64,000 bases of DNA, taken from NCBI RefSeq assembly GCF_028649455.1, contig NZ_JAQSIO010000001.1, positions 930,001-994,000 of the forward strand. Direction: 5' to 3'. Made by a program: the position numbers and the translations under genes. The notes under the pieces are model-generated. The model saw only the letters and a list, made by a program, of their open reading frames with translations, searched no databases and had not been told where the DNA came from. The stretch comes from Curvibacter microcysteis (lineage in GTDB: Bacteria > Pseudomonadota > Gammaproteobacteria > Burkholderiales > Burkholderiaceae_C). Positions 18,154 through 26,342 of the stretch are shown here, in pieces; within the stretch, counting starts at the first letter, position 1; every line of letters begins with the position of its first letter.

Positions 18154-18543
18154 TCAGGCGCGGCCGGTCGAGACCCAGGCGTGCTGCTGCAGCTCGGCCA
18201 GGGTGACGAACTGCAAGGCGCGTTCGTGGGTGGCCTCCAGCACCACGGGCGGGGCCACACCAGCCTCCAGGGCCTCGCGCCAGCGCAGCGCGCACAGGCA
18301 CCAGCGGTCGCCTGGCCGCAAGCCGGCAAAGCGCCACTCGGGCCGCGGTGTGGACAGGTCGTTGCCACGCGCCAGCGAAAACGCCAAGAAATCAGCCGTG
18401 ACCCGGGCACAGACCACATGCGAGCCGGTGTCGGCCGCCTCGGTGTGGCAGCAGCCGTCACGGAAGTAGCCCGTCAAGGGGTCGAAGGAGCAGGCCTGCA
18501 GCGCGCTGCCCAGCACGTTGCGGGCGGGGATCGGAGAAGACAT
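18154..18543 (-). CDS. DUF2237-family protein
   Basis: Protein of 129 residues of the DUF2237 family. The conserved core is complete: DPLTGYFRDGCCHT, GNDLSTPRPEWRF, GDRWCLCALRW and PPVVLEATHERAL. Several conserved cysteines (the GCC pair and CLC) suggest metal or redox chemistry, but no function is established that I know of. It lies 28 bases upstream of the AraC gene on the same strand and may share its transcript. Confidence 0.88.
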   Translation of the reverse strand: MSSPIPARNVLGSALQACSFDPLTGYFRDGCCHTEAADTGSHVVCARVTADFLAFSLARGNDLSTPRPEWRFAGLRPGDRWCLCALRWREALEAGVAPPVVLEATHERALQFVTLAELQQHAWVSTGRA

Positions 18544-18631
18544 CGGTCACCTGAACAAAAACAACAGCAGCCGCCAGTGTGCGCCAAGCCGCATGACCGT
18601 GGCGCAGGTCGGGATAGGGACAGCGCCGCCA

Positions 18632-19330
18632 TCAGCCGGCGCGTTGGCGGCGCTCGGCCTCGACCTGGCGGAACAAATCGGCCAGGGTGCGGCCCGGCTC
18701 GTCCCGGAAGCGCACCTCGAGGCGCTGCAGCGTGGTGATGCGGTCGATGCGAAAACTGCGCAGGGCCTGGCGTTCCTCGCACCAGGCGGCCAACGTCCAG
18801 ACGCTGCCCCAAAAAAAGCAGCCCAGCGGGCGCACGGTGCGCGCGCTGTCGGCGCCGTCCAGTGCGCGGTAATGCAGCAGCACCTTGTGCCGCGCCTGGG
18901 CCGCCTCGCGCAGGGCCTGCAGGCGCTGCTGCACCTCGGGGCTCTGGCCCACGGCCGGCGCGAACAAGGCCAGGGATTCCGCAGCGGCCCGCGCGTCGCG
19001 CGGCAGCACGGACAGGATCTTGCTCAGCGCGGACTCGGCCTCGCGCGCCAGCGCCGGGTCCAGCCAGGCCTGGGCCAGGCGCACCGAGGCCACCAGCGCA
19101 CTGGCCTCGGCCTGGGAGAACATCAGCGGCGGCAGCTCAAAGCCCGCGCCCATGCGGTAGCCCACACCGGCCTCGCCTTCGATGGGCACGCCCTGGTGCT
19201 GCAGCTCGGCCACGTCGCGGTAGACGGTGCGCTCGGACACCTCCAGCCGCTCGGCCAGAAAGGCCGCCGTGCTGAGACGGCGCCCGCGCACCAGTTGAAC
19301 GATATGGAACAAACGGTCGGCGCGGCGCAT
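18632..19330 (-). CDS. YafY-type transcriptional regulator with HTH and WYL domains
   Basis: Regulator of 232 residues. The N-terminal winged helix (FHIVQLVRGRRLSTAAFLA, then VSERTVYRDVAEL) is the HTH_11/DeoR-like type. A WYL domain (around HYRALDGADSARTVRPLG and WTLAAWCEERQALRSFRIDR) is expected to sense a ligand, probably a nucleic acid or nucleotide. The ATG at 19330 gives the usual MRRADRLF start. It is followed on the opposite side of a 55-base gap by EVE and VOC genes on the same strand, which it may control. Confidence 0.87.
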   Translation of the reverse strand: MRRADRLFHIVQLVRGRRLSTAAFLAERLEVSERTVYRDVAELQHQGVPIEGEAGVGYRMGAGFELPPLMFSQAEASALVASVRLAQAWLDPALAREAESALSKILSVLPRDARAAAESLALFAPAVGQSPEVQQRLQALREAAQARHKVLLHYRALDGADSARTVRPLGCFFWGSVWTLAAWCEERQALRSFRIDRITTLQRLEVRFRDEPGRTLADLFRQVEAERRQRAG

Positions 19331-19385
19331 GGTGGAAGGGGTGGCAAGCCAGTGGAATGGGAGCAGAGCCCCCAGCATAAGGGAC

Positions 19386-19880
19386 TCAGTCCAGCCAAGC
19401 CGCCACGCCCATGGCCTGCGCGATCAAGCCCATGTCATGGGCGCTGACCTCGAACAGGCCAAAGCGAAAGCGCGCGCCCCAGCGCTGGCGGTCTTCCACA
19501 AACTCGAACCGATCGAGCAGGGGCGCAATCGGCACCTCGCGGGCTGCCGAGGCGTAGTGCACATCCCGCCGGAAGGGCACAAAGCCGCCCCCCATGTCGA
19601 AGGCGTAGGGCTCACCGGCGGCCACACGGCCGAGGGAAACAAAGCTTTGCAGGCGGTCATGGCCGGCCATGCGGGTGGCCGGCGCGTAGTAGGCCACCGA
19701 GTCACCTGGGCGCAACCGGGCCAAGGGCGCGCGCCGGCCATGGCAGACCTGCATGAAACCCAGCGGCTGGGCCTCGCGGCCGCGGCGGGCATGCTCGGCG
19801 CTGGCCACGGCAATCCAGTGGCGCGGTGCCACGGCCGGGGGCGCCGGGGCGAGAGGGAACCCGGGCAACACAGTCTGCAT
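19386..19880 (-). CDS. EVE domain-containing protein
   Basis: Protein of 164 residues with an EVE fold (related to YTH/PUA-like readers of modified bases). Visible are the HWIAVASAEHARRGRE start, then GFMQVCHGRRAPLARLRPGDSVAYYAP and the C-terminal RFGLFEVSAHDMGLIAQAMG. EVE proteins are proposed to bind modified nucleobases, and some occur in defence contexts. Here the neighbours are a WYL regulator and a VOC protein, not restriction genes. It ends 55 bases before the WYL gene and begins 14 bases after the VOC gene, so the three are likely one unit. Confidence 0.83.
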   Translation of the reverse strand: MQTVLPGFPLAPAPPAVAPRHWIAVASAEHARRGREAQPLGFMQVCHGRRAPLARLRPGDSVAYYAPATRMAGHDRLQSFVSLGRVAAGEPYAFDMGGGFVPFRRDVHYASAAREVPIAPLLDRFEFVEDRQRWGARFRFGLFEVSAHDMGLIAQAMGVAAWLD

Positions 19881-19894
19881 GGTGCGGCTCCGCT

Positions 19895-20308
19895 TCAGCG
19901 TTGCACGGTGTGCAGGCCGACGGTGTTGCCTTCGGTGTCCCGCACATGGGCGATGAAACCGATGCCGTGCGGCAGCTCGATGCAGGCGTCGAGCACGGCG
20001 CCGCCCGCGCTGGCCACCCGGGCCACAGCCGCGTCCAGCGAGGGGGCACAGTCCAAATAGAGGCGCACGCCGGCATCGGCGGCGACGCAGCGCTGCGGGC
20101 CGGCCACCAGGCAGCCGCCGGGTTGGGGCTTGTCGTGCGGGAAAACGGCCATGGGGCCACCGCCAAAGTCTTCGCGGTGCAGGGGCCGGGCCAGCACGGC
20201 CTCGTAAAAGGCCTGGGCGCGGTCCAGGTCGGCGCAGGGGATCTCAAACCAGTTGAGGGCCGAGCCAGCGCGGGAGGGGGTGGCAGGGGTGGAGGGGGTG
20301 TGCGACAT
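19895..20308 (-). CDS. VOC-family (glyoxalase/bleomycin-resistance fold) protein
   Basis: Small protein of 137 residues with a vicinal-oxygen-chelate fold: NWFEIPCADLDRAQAFYEAV at the start, a central MAVFPHDKPQPGG segment and the C-terminal HVRDTEGNTVGLH, which carries the usual acidic metal ligand. The start at 20308 omits an unlikely 20-residue extension. It is first in the VOC-EVE-WYL group. The substrate is unknown. Confidence 0.87.
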   Translation of the reverse strand: MSHTPSTPATPSRAGSALNWFEIPCADLDRAQAFYEAVLARPLHREDFGGGPMAVFPHDKPQPGGCLVAGPQRCVAADAGVRLYLDCAPSLDAAVARVASAGGAVLDACIELPHGIGFIAHVRDTEGNTVGLHTVQR

Positions 20309-20422
20309 GGCAGCGTCTTTCAGTCGTTGTGAAACAGGACTGCCATGGTGCGGGGGGGCTGCTGACAACGGGATGTCAGCAGGCTGCAGACCGGGGGCGA
20401 CCAGGCCCCCGTGGAGGAGGCC

Positions 20423-21442
20423 TCAGGCCGGGTCGGCGGCCACCGGCGTGGCCGGCGCGGCGCGGCGCTGGCGGGCCCGGTCCAGGGTGCGGGCGGCGTC
20501 GCGCGCGTCCAGGCCGTACATGTCGGCGAAGGCGTCCAGGCTCTGGCCGCTGGCCTCGAAGGCGCGCAGCTGGGCCTCGTCGCGGGCGGCTTGGCTGGCG
20601 GCCTCGGCCAGGGCTTCGTCGAGCACCGCGTTGGCGGCCACGTCGCGGCTCAACACCAGCGCGGCATAGGCCTCACGGCTCAGGCCAGAGGCCTCGAAGG
20701 CCTGGATGATGCGGCGGCGCAGCTTGGGACGCAGGTCCTCCCCGGCGCGCTGCTGGCGACGGCGGAACACCTCGGTCAGCGCGTGGTAGATGTGCTCGGG
20801 CGCCATGGCTTCGACCGACTGGCCTTGCAGGTCATGACGGGCCAGGCCCGAAGCGACGGCCGTCAGGTAGCGGCTGGAGCGGGTGTGCAGGGCCAGCGCG
20901 GCCTTGAGCGCCTCACGCTCGAACAGCTCCGGTTGGGCGTCTTGCAGGTCTTGGAAGATGCCGCGCTTGAGCGGCAAAAAGACCTCGCCAAACAAGGCGG
21001 GATACAGACCGGCCAGTTGCTCCAGCACCGGGTGGCTGCGCGGTGCGCGCGGGGCGGCGGCCTTGGCGCCGGCCTGGGCGGCGGCACCTGGGCCAGCCCC
21101 CTGGGCCGCAGGGTCGCGGCGCGGGGCGCGGCGACCATCGGCCCGGCCTGCGGGGGCCCGGCCGGCGTCACGCGCGGCGTCGCGGCCATCGGCACGACCC
21201 TCGGTGCGCGCGGCGCCTCGGCCGGCACCGCCTCGGCGTCCCCGGCTGTTGCGCGGGCTGCGCTCGGCCACGGCAGGGGCCTCAGAGGCCTCAGAGGCCT
21301 CGGCAGGGCTGCCGGCGGTCACAGCGGTGGCCTCAGGGGCTGCGGCAGCCACAGGGCTCACGGCAGCAGCGTCGGACGCCCCCAACACCACGGGGGTGTT
21401 GGCGGCCTGGCTTTGTTCTTTTTCGGACACGGAGTCGGTCAT
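20423..21442 (-). CDS. ProQ/FinO-domain RNA chaperone with long extensions
   Basis: RNA-binding protein of 339 residues. Residues from about 135 to 230 form the ProQ/FinO domain: HPVLEQLAGLYPALFGE, PLKRGIFQDL, then HTRSSRYLTAVASG. Such proteins bind structured sRNAs and 3' ends globally. The first 130 residues are low-complexity: Ala/Glu/Ser-rich, then Arg/Gly/Ala-rich, with RRGGAGRGAA-type patches likely to add nonspecific RNA affinity. The roughly 100-residue C-terminal helical extension is unlike the short E. coli ProQ. A nine-base direct repeat (GCCTCAGAG units near 21285-21305) encodes an EASEASEA stretch and may vary in length between strains. Confidence 0.88.
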   Translation of the reverse strand: MTDSVSEKEQSQAANTPVVLGASDAAAVSPVAAAAPEATAVTAGSPAEASEASEAPAVAERSPRNSRGRRGGAGRGAARTEGRADGRDAARDAGRAPAGRADGRRAPRRDPAAQGAGPGAAAQAGAKAAAPRAPRSHPVLEQLAGLYPALFGEVFLPLKRGIFQDLQDAQPELFEREALKAALALHTRSSRYLTAVASGLARHDLQGQSVEAMAPEHIYHALTEVFRRRQQRAGEDLRPKLRRRIIQAFEASGLSREAYAALVLSRDVAANAVLDEALAEAASQAARDEAQLRAFEASGQSLDAFADMYGLDARDAARTLDRARQRRAAPATPVAADPA

Positions 21443-21544
21443 GACGTGGCGGTATTGAAGAGAGGGCTAACCCGCCATCATGCCAGCCCCGGGCCGGGCC
21501 GGGGTCAAGAAGCCTTGGCGCGTGGGGGCGCCAGGGGGCAGGTC

Positions 21545-22774
21545 TCAGGCCTGCAGCGCCTCATCCAGCACCTCCACCCAGTGCCGCACGGGCGTGGCGG
21601 TGCCGCTTTGCAGGTGGGTGATGCAGCCGATGTTGGCGCTGACGATGACCTCGGGCGCCAGGGCCTCCAGGTGGCCGACCTTGCGGTCGCGCAGCTCATA
21701 GGCGATGTCGGGGTTGAGCACCGAGTAGGTGCCGGCCGAGCCGCAGCACAGGTTGGATTCGGTGCGCGTGAGCTGCACCTGGAAACCCAGCGCGCCCAGG
21801 TGCTGCTCGACCCCACCGCGCAGCTGCTGGCCGTGCTGCAAGGTGCAGGGCGGGTGGTAGGCCACCACGCCCTTGGGCGCCTCCCGCAGGCGGGGCTGCA
21901 GCAGGGGCACCAGGTCGGGCAGCAGCTCGCTGAGGTCGCGCGTCAAGGCGCTGATGCGGGCGGCCTTGTCGGCGTAAGCTGGGTCGTCGCGCAGCTGGTG
22001 GCCGTAGTCCTTGACGGTGACACCGCAGCCTGAGGCGTTCATGACCAAGGCCTCGACCGCGCCGCTGGCCACATGGGGCCACCAGGCATCGATGTTGGAG
22101 CGCATCTGGGCCAGGCCGCCGGCCTGGTCGTTGAGGTGGAACTTGACCGCGCCGCAGCAGCCGGCCTCGGGGGCCAGCACGGTTTCGATGCCGGCGGCGT
22201 CCAGAACGCGGGCGGTGGCGCTGTTGATGTTGGGCGACATGGACGGCTGCACGCAGCCGGCCAGCATCAGCACCTTGCGGGCATGCGAGCGGCTGGGCCA
22301 GGTCCCGGCGTCCTGCGGCAGCGGCACCTTGGCGCGCAGCGTCGGCGGCAGCAGGCCGCGCACGCTTTGGCCCAGCTTCATGGCCGGACCAAACAGCGGC
22401 GAGCTGAGGCCTTCTTTGAGCAGCCAGCGCACCGCCTTCTCGCCGGTGGGGCGCGGCACCTGCTCGTCCACGATCTGACGCCCGATGTCGACCAGGTGGC
22501 CGTACTGCACGCCGCTGGGGCAGGTGCTTTCGCAGTTTCGGCAGGTCAGGCAGCGGTCCAGGTGCTGCTGGGTTTTGCGCGTGGGGGTCTGGCCCTCCAG
22601 CACCTGCTTGATCAGGTAGATGCGGCCGCGCGGGCTGTCCAGCTCATCGCCCAACAGCTGGTAGGTCGGGCAGGTGGCGGTGCAAAAGCCGCAGTGGACG
22701 CACTTGCGCAAAATGGCTTCGGCTTCGCGGCCGGCGGCGCTGTCCTGGTACTGGGGGGCGAGGTGGGTTTGCAT
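21545..22774 (-). CDS. glcF: glycolate oxidase iron-sulfur subunit GlcF
   Basis: Iron-sulfur subunit of glycolate dehydrogenase, 409 residues. Two ferredoxin-type clusters near the N-terminus are seen in CVHCGFCTATCP and CLTCRNCESTCP, and two CCG domains follow (GCCGAVKFH and CCGSAGTY). It passes electrons from glycolate oxidation to the membrane quinone pool. Its partner glcE lies on the same strand, but a DUF1275 gene is inserted between them, and glcD is not in the window. Confidence 0.92.
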   Translation of the reverse strand: MQTHLAPQYQDSAAGREAEAILRKCVHCGFCTATCPTYQLLGDELDSPRGRIYLIKQVLEGQTPTRKTQQHLDRCLTCRNCESTCPSGVQYGHLVDIGRQIVDEQVPRPTGEKAVRWLLKEGLSSPLFGPAMKLGQSVRGLLPPTLRAKVPLPQDAGTWPSRSHARKVLMLAGCVQPSMSPNINSATARVLDAAGIETVLAPEAGCCGAVKFHLNDQAGGLAQMRSNIDAWWPHVASGAVEALVMNASGCGVTVKDYGHQLRDDPAYADKAARISALTRDLSELLPDLVPLLQPRLREAPKGVVAYHPPCTLQHGQQLRGGVEQHLGALGFQVQLTRTESNLCCGSAGTYSVLNPDIAYELRDRKVGHLEALAPEVIVSANIGCITHLQSGTATPVRHWVEVLDEALQA

Positions 22775-22830
22775 GGTGGGGTTCAGGAATATTCAAAAAA
22801 GGGGCAGCACGCGCAGCGGGTAGGGGCCGT

Positions 22831-23613
22831 TCAATCCAAACCCTTTGGCGCCGTGGGCTCGGGCTCCAGCATCCGCCCCAGGCGGCGCAGGTCACCCAGC
22901 AAGGGCGGCAGCGACAAGGCCAGCAGCACGGTGGCCAAGGGCAGCACCCAGATGAAACCAATGTGCTTGAACCCCGCCGCACCCACCACACCGCCCACGG
23001 TGAACAGGCCCAGCAAGGTGGTGAACAGGCGCAGCCGGGCGCGGTTGGCCCGCACCTGGGACTGGGGTGGGGCCTGGCCGTTCCAGTACAGCAGCTTGCC
23101 CAGTTCAATGCCCAGGTCGGTCAGCACCCCGGTCATGTGGGTGGTGCGGATCTGAGCGGCGGACATCTTGGTCACCACCGCGTTTTGCAAGCCCATGATG
23201 AAGGCCAGCAACAGCACGGTCACGGGCACGGGCACGGCAAACGGGGTCTGGTGGTTGAGCGTGCCGCCAATCAGGCCAAACAGCAGCATCAGCAAGGCCT
23301 CCAGCAGCAGCGGCAGGGCATAACCGCTGCGCAGGTGATGCACCCGGGCCCAGTTGAACAGCACCGCTGTCACGGCCGCCCCGCAGGTGAAGGACAGCAG
23401 CACGCCGCAGGCCGAGCCCACCAGCAGCAGGTTGCCCAGCACCAGGTGGTCGGCCAGCATGGAGACAAAGCCCGACATGTGCGAGGTGTACATGCCCACC
23501 ACCAGAAAGCCCCCCGCGTTGATGGCCCCGGCGTTGAACGCCAGCAAGAAACCCAGCGTCCGGTTGATGGACGGGGTGCGGTGCAGGCCGGTGAGGTGGC
23601 GCAGGCGGCGCAT
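22831..23613 (-). CDS. DUF1275 (YoaK-like) membrane protein
   Basis: Inner membrane protein of 260 residues with about six hydrophobic helices. The family signature is clear: AFNAGAINAGGFL, YTSHMSGFVSMLAD, then GLQNAVVTKMSAAQIRTTHMTG. No transport substrate is known. It lies between glcE (25 bases upstream) and glcF (56 bases downstream) on the same strand, so it is co-transcribed with glycolate oxidase genes. A role linked to glycolate or a small organic anion is possible, but this is only context. Confidence 0.88.
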   Translation of the reverse strand: MRRLRHLTGLHRTPSINRTLGFLLAFNAGAINAGGFLVVGMYTSHMSGFVSMLADHLVLGNLLLVGSACGVLLSFTCGAAVTAVLFNWARVHHLRSGYALPLLLEALLMLLFGLIGGTLNHQTPFAVPVPVTVLLLAFIMGLQNAVVTKMSAAQIRTTHMTGVLTDLGIELGKLLYWNGQAPPQSQVRANRARLRLFTTLLGLFTVGGVVGAAGFKHIGFIWVLPLATVLLALSLPPLLGDLRRLGRMLEPEPTAPKGLD

Positions 23614-23638
23614 GGCGGGGCTGCTGGCGGCGGCGGGC

Positions 23639-24709
23639 TTACCAGCCGCGGTACAGGCGCCCGTGGCCAAAAATGCCCACCGGGTCAAACTGCTGCTTCA
23701 GGCCGCGCTGGATGCGCTCAAGAGGGGGTGACAAGGGGGTGAACACCTCCAGCGCCGGATCCGGCCCGCGAAACCGCGTGGCATGGCCGCCCGCCGTGAC
23801 GGCGTGGTGGCGCAAGCGCTTGGCCTGGTCTGAGGGGGCCTTGATCCAGCGCTGGGCGCCGCCCCATTCGGTCAGCACCGGGCCCAGTTGCAGCGGCACC
23901 GCCGTGTCGGGCACGGACAGGCGCCAAAGCGACTCGTCGCCTTGCAAGGCAAAGAAGGGGTGGGTTTGTTCGCGCAGGGCCAGCCAGAAGGCTGCCGCCT
24001 CGGCCTCGGCCAGGCGCTCGCCGCCCAGGCGCTGGCAGGCCGACTGCACGGCCGCCAGGGCGCCGCGCAAGCGCAGCGTGAGCTGCCCTTCAAACCAGCA
24101 CGAGGCATTCAGCGGCAGCGGCTGACCAGCCCATTCATTGTGCTTTTTCAGGGCCGTGGCCTCGTCCATGGCAAAGCGCAAGGTGGCCTCGGCCACCGGC
24201 ACCGGCAGCACCTTGAGGGACACCGAAGTCACCAGCCCCAGGGTGCCCAAGGCACCGGCCAGCAGGCGCGACACGTCGTAGCCCGCCACGTTTTTCATGA
24301 CCTGGCCACCAAAAGTAAGGTGTTCGCCCCGGCCGTTGACCATTTCCAGACCCAGCACGTAGTCGCGCACGCTGCCCACGCTGGCCCGGGCCGGGCCCGA
24401 CAGGCCTGCGCCCAGCATGCCGCCCACGGTGGCGCCAGGGCCGAAGTGCGGGGGCTCAAAGGGCAGACACTGGCCTTGCGCGGCCAAGGCCGCCTCCAGC
24501 TCAAGCAGCGGGGTACCGGCCCCCACCGTGACGACCAGTTCGCTGGGTTCATAGGCGCTGATGCCGTTCAGGCCGCGCGTGTCCAGCACCTGACCATGCA
24601 GGGTCTGGCCGTAAAAGTCTTTGGTACCGCCGCCACGGATGCGCAGTGGGGTGGCCGCTTCGGCGGCAGCGCGGATGCGCTCGATCAGGGTTTGCAGGGC
24701 AGTCTCCAT
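23639..24709 (-). CDS. glcE: glycolate oxidase FAD-binding subunit GlcE
   Basis: FAD-binding subunit of glycolate dehydrogenase, 356 residues. The PCMH-type FAD-binding domain is visible: RIRGGGTKDFYG, the GAGTPLLELEAAL segment, HFGPGATVGGMLGAGLSGP and QVMKNVAGYDVSRLL. The C-terminus ends with the typical DPVGIFGHGRLY. The ATG at 24709 is chosen; an upstream in-frame extension is Pro/Arg-rich and noncoding. The catalytic GlcD subunit is not adjacent on either side. Confidence 0.9.
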   Translation of the reverse strand: METALQTLIERIRAAAEAATPLRIRGGGTKDFYGQTLHGQVLDTRGLNGISAYEPSELVVTVGAGTPLLELEAALAAQGQCLPFEPPHFGPGATVGGMLGAGLSGPARASVGSVRDYVLGLEMVNGRGEHLTFGGQVMKNVAGYDVSRLLAGALGTLGLVTSVSLKVLPVPVAEATLRFAMDEATALKKHNEWAGQPLPLNASCWFEGQLTLRLRGALAAVQSACQRLGGERLAEAEAAAFWLALREQTHPFFALQGDESLWRLSVPDTAVPLQLGPVLTEWGGAQRWIKAPSDQAKRLRHHAVTAGGHATRFRGPDPALEVFTPLSPPLERIQRGLKQQFDPVGIFGHGRLYRGW

Positions 24710-24828
24710 CTGGCTGATGGTAAGGCGACCGACGGCTTTTGCGTCGTGTACGGGGGCTGAATTTTTTGAATGCGCAGCGTGCAGAAATTTGCGCTGGCTC
24801 GGGGCACGGTGGCCCGGAAGGGGCGGGA

Positions 24829-25281
24829 TCAGGCCTGAGGTTGGCCGGTGGCGGCGGTGGCCAGTTCGGCCCCGGGGTAGCTCAGACCGGGGCATTCCAG
24901 CTCAAGGCCCACCAGTTCGCGGCGAAAGAAGCGCACCCGCAGGTGGTCACCCGCCGTGGTCTGGTCGCGGTACTCCACCAAAGCCAGTTGCTGTTCGGCG
25001 GGCAGCAGCACGTGGCGCAGGCCCGGCCGGTGCGCCAAGGCGGCCGCCATCGACATGCCCAGGCGCAGGCCCTCGAATTGGAAGGCGCTCGGGAACGCGC
25101 GGTAAAAGCCCAGCAGCCCCAGGCGATGCTGCACGTCGATGCGGGCCAGGCAGCAGTGGTTGGGGCCCCAGAGGCAGCCTTGGTCTTCGGGTGGCGGGGG
25201 ACGCCAATCGGACCCCAGGGCCTCCACAAGGGCGGCCAGGGGTTGGCGCGGGCGAAGTTGGGCAAACAGCTTGGGGTTCAT
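24829..25281 (-). CDS. hypothetical protein
   Basis: Protein of 150 residues that I do not recognise. Codon use and GC pattern are like neighbouring genes, it starts with a good ATG, and no better overlapping gene exists, so it is probably real. It has no signal peptide or membrane segment. A GCLWGPNHCCLARIDVQHR stretch holds three cysteines and a histidine, and the last 20 residues are Ala-rich and probably unstructured. It lies 119 bases upstream of glcE on the same strand and could be first in that unit. No function is proposed. Confidence 0.55.
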   Translation of the reverse strand: MNPKLFAQLRPRQPLAALVEALGSDWRPPPPEDQGCLWGPNHCCLARIDVQHRLGLLGFYRAFPSAFQFEGLRLGMSMAAALAHRPGLRHVLLPAEQQLALVEYRDQTTAGDHLRVRFFRRELVGLELECPGLSYPGAELATAATGQPQA

Positions 25282-25385
25282 GCGGACGCTCAGAGTGGAC
25301 AGGGCAACACACCCGGCGCATTCTTGACTGCCCGCTTAGCCGTTCATCTGCTTCTGTAAGAGGGCTCAGCCCAGCCGCACAAGAC

Positions 25386-26342
25386 TTACATTTCCTCGAA
25401 AAAATCCACTGGCAAGCCGGGCACGTCGACCCGCGCCGCCAGGACCCGGCCGTTGTCGGGCCACAGATCAGCCTCTCCCTCGGGTCGGCCCTTGGACGCG
25501 GTGGTGACGTACAGGGTGCGGCCGTCCGGCCCGCCAAAGCAAGGCATGGTGGGGCAGCGCGCGGACAGTGGGATCTGAGCCAGGCATTCACCACTGGGCG
25601 CAAAGCGCAACAAACGGCCGCCTTCGAACTGGGCGCTCCAATAGCAGCCTTCGGCGTCCACGGCCGCGCCATCGGGCCGGCCGCCGTAGCGCGACGCACC
25701 GGTCAAGTCGTCAGAGCGAAAGCCCTCTGGCTTGCCAGGCAGCTGCGCGAAGACACGTTGGTGGCTCAGGTTGTTGGCCTTGGCGTCCCAGGTCCAGGCA
25801 TCGATGCGGTGGCCCATGGTGTCCGCCCAGTAGAGGGTGGTGCCCTCGGGTGACCAGGCCAGGCCATTGGCGATGACGTTGTTCAAGGCCTGCAGCCGCA
25901 CCTCGGGGCGGCGTCCGCCGCGTGCGTCCAGGCTGTAGAGCTCGCCCAGGCGGCGGTCGCGGGGCTCGTACATGGTACCGCCCCAAAAACGTCCCAGCGG
26001 ATCGCACTTGCCGTCGTTGAAACGGGTGGTGGCCGGGTCATGGTTGAAACGCATCAACAAGCTCAAGGCCCCGCCCCATTGCGGGGCGCGGTACATGCCG
26101 TCCCGCAAGGCGATCACCAGGCCACCGGTGCGCGCAGGCGCTATGCAACCGGGCTCGGACGGCATGGCCCAGCGCTCCAGGACACCGCTGACCGGGTCTT
26201 GGCGCAGCACTTCGCGCCCGGGGATGTCGACCCAATACAGGCGCTGCTCCTCGGGGTGCCAAAAAGGTGACTCCCCCAATTGGCTGCGCTCGGGGCCCAG
26301 GGCCTGCCAATCCAGGGATTGTGTGGGGACAGGGGTGCTCAT
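25386..26342 (-). CDS. SMP-30/gluconolactonase-family protein
   Basis: Six-bladed beta-propeller lactonase/esterase of 318 residues. Conserved metal-site segments are ERSQLGESPFWHPEEQRLYWVD (the glutamate is a calcium/zinc ligand), RFNDGKCDPLGRFWGGTM and NGLAWSPEGTTLYWADT. The family hydrolyses sugar lactones such as gluconolactone or arabinolactone. It overlaps the aldose 1-epimerase gene by four bases (ATGA), so the two are translationally coupled and form a small sugar-handling unit. Confidence 0.9.
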   Translation of the reverse strand: MSTPVPTQSLDWQALGPERSQLGESPFWHPEEQRLYWVDIPGREVLRQDPVSGVLERWAMPSEPGCIAPARTGGLVIALRDGMYRAPQWGGALSLLMRFNHDPATTRFNDGKCDPLGRFWGGTMYEPRDRRLGELYSLDARGGRRPEVRLQALNNVIANGLAWSPEGTTLYWADTMGHRIDAWTWDAKANNLSHQRVFAQLPGKPEGFRSDDLTGASRYGGRPDGAAVDAEGCYWSAQFEGGRLLRFAPSGECLAQIPLSARCPTMPCFGGPDGRTLYVTTASKGRPEGEADLWPDNGRVLAARVDVPGLPVDFFEEM

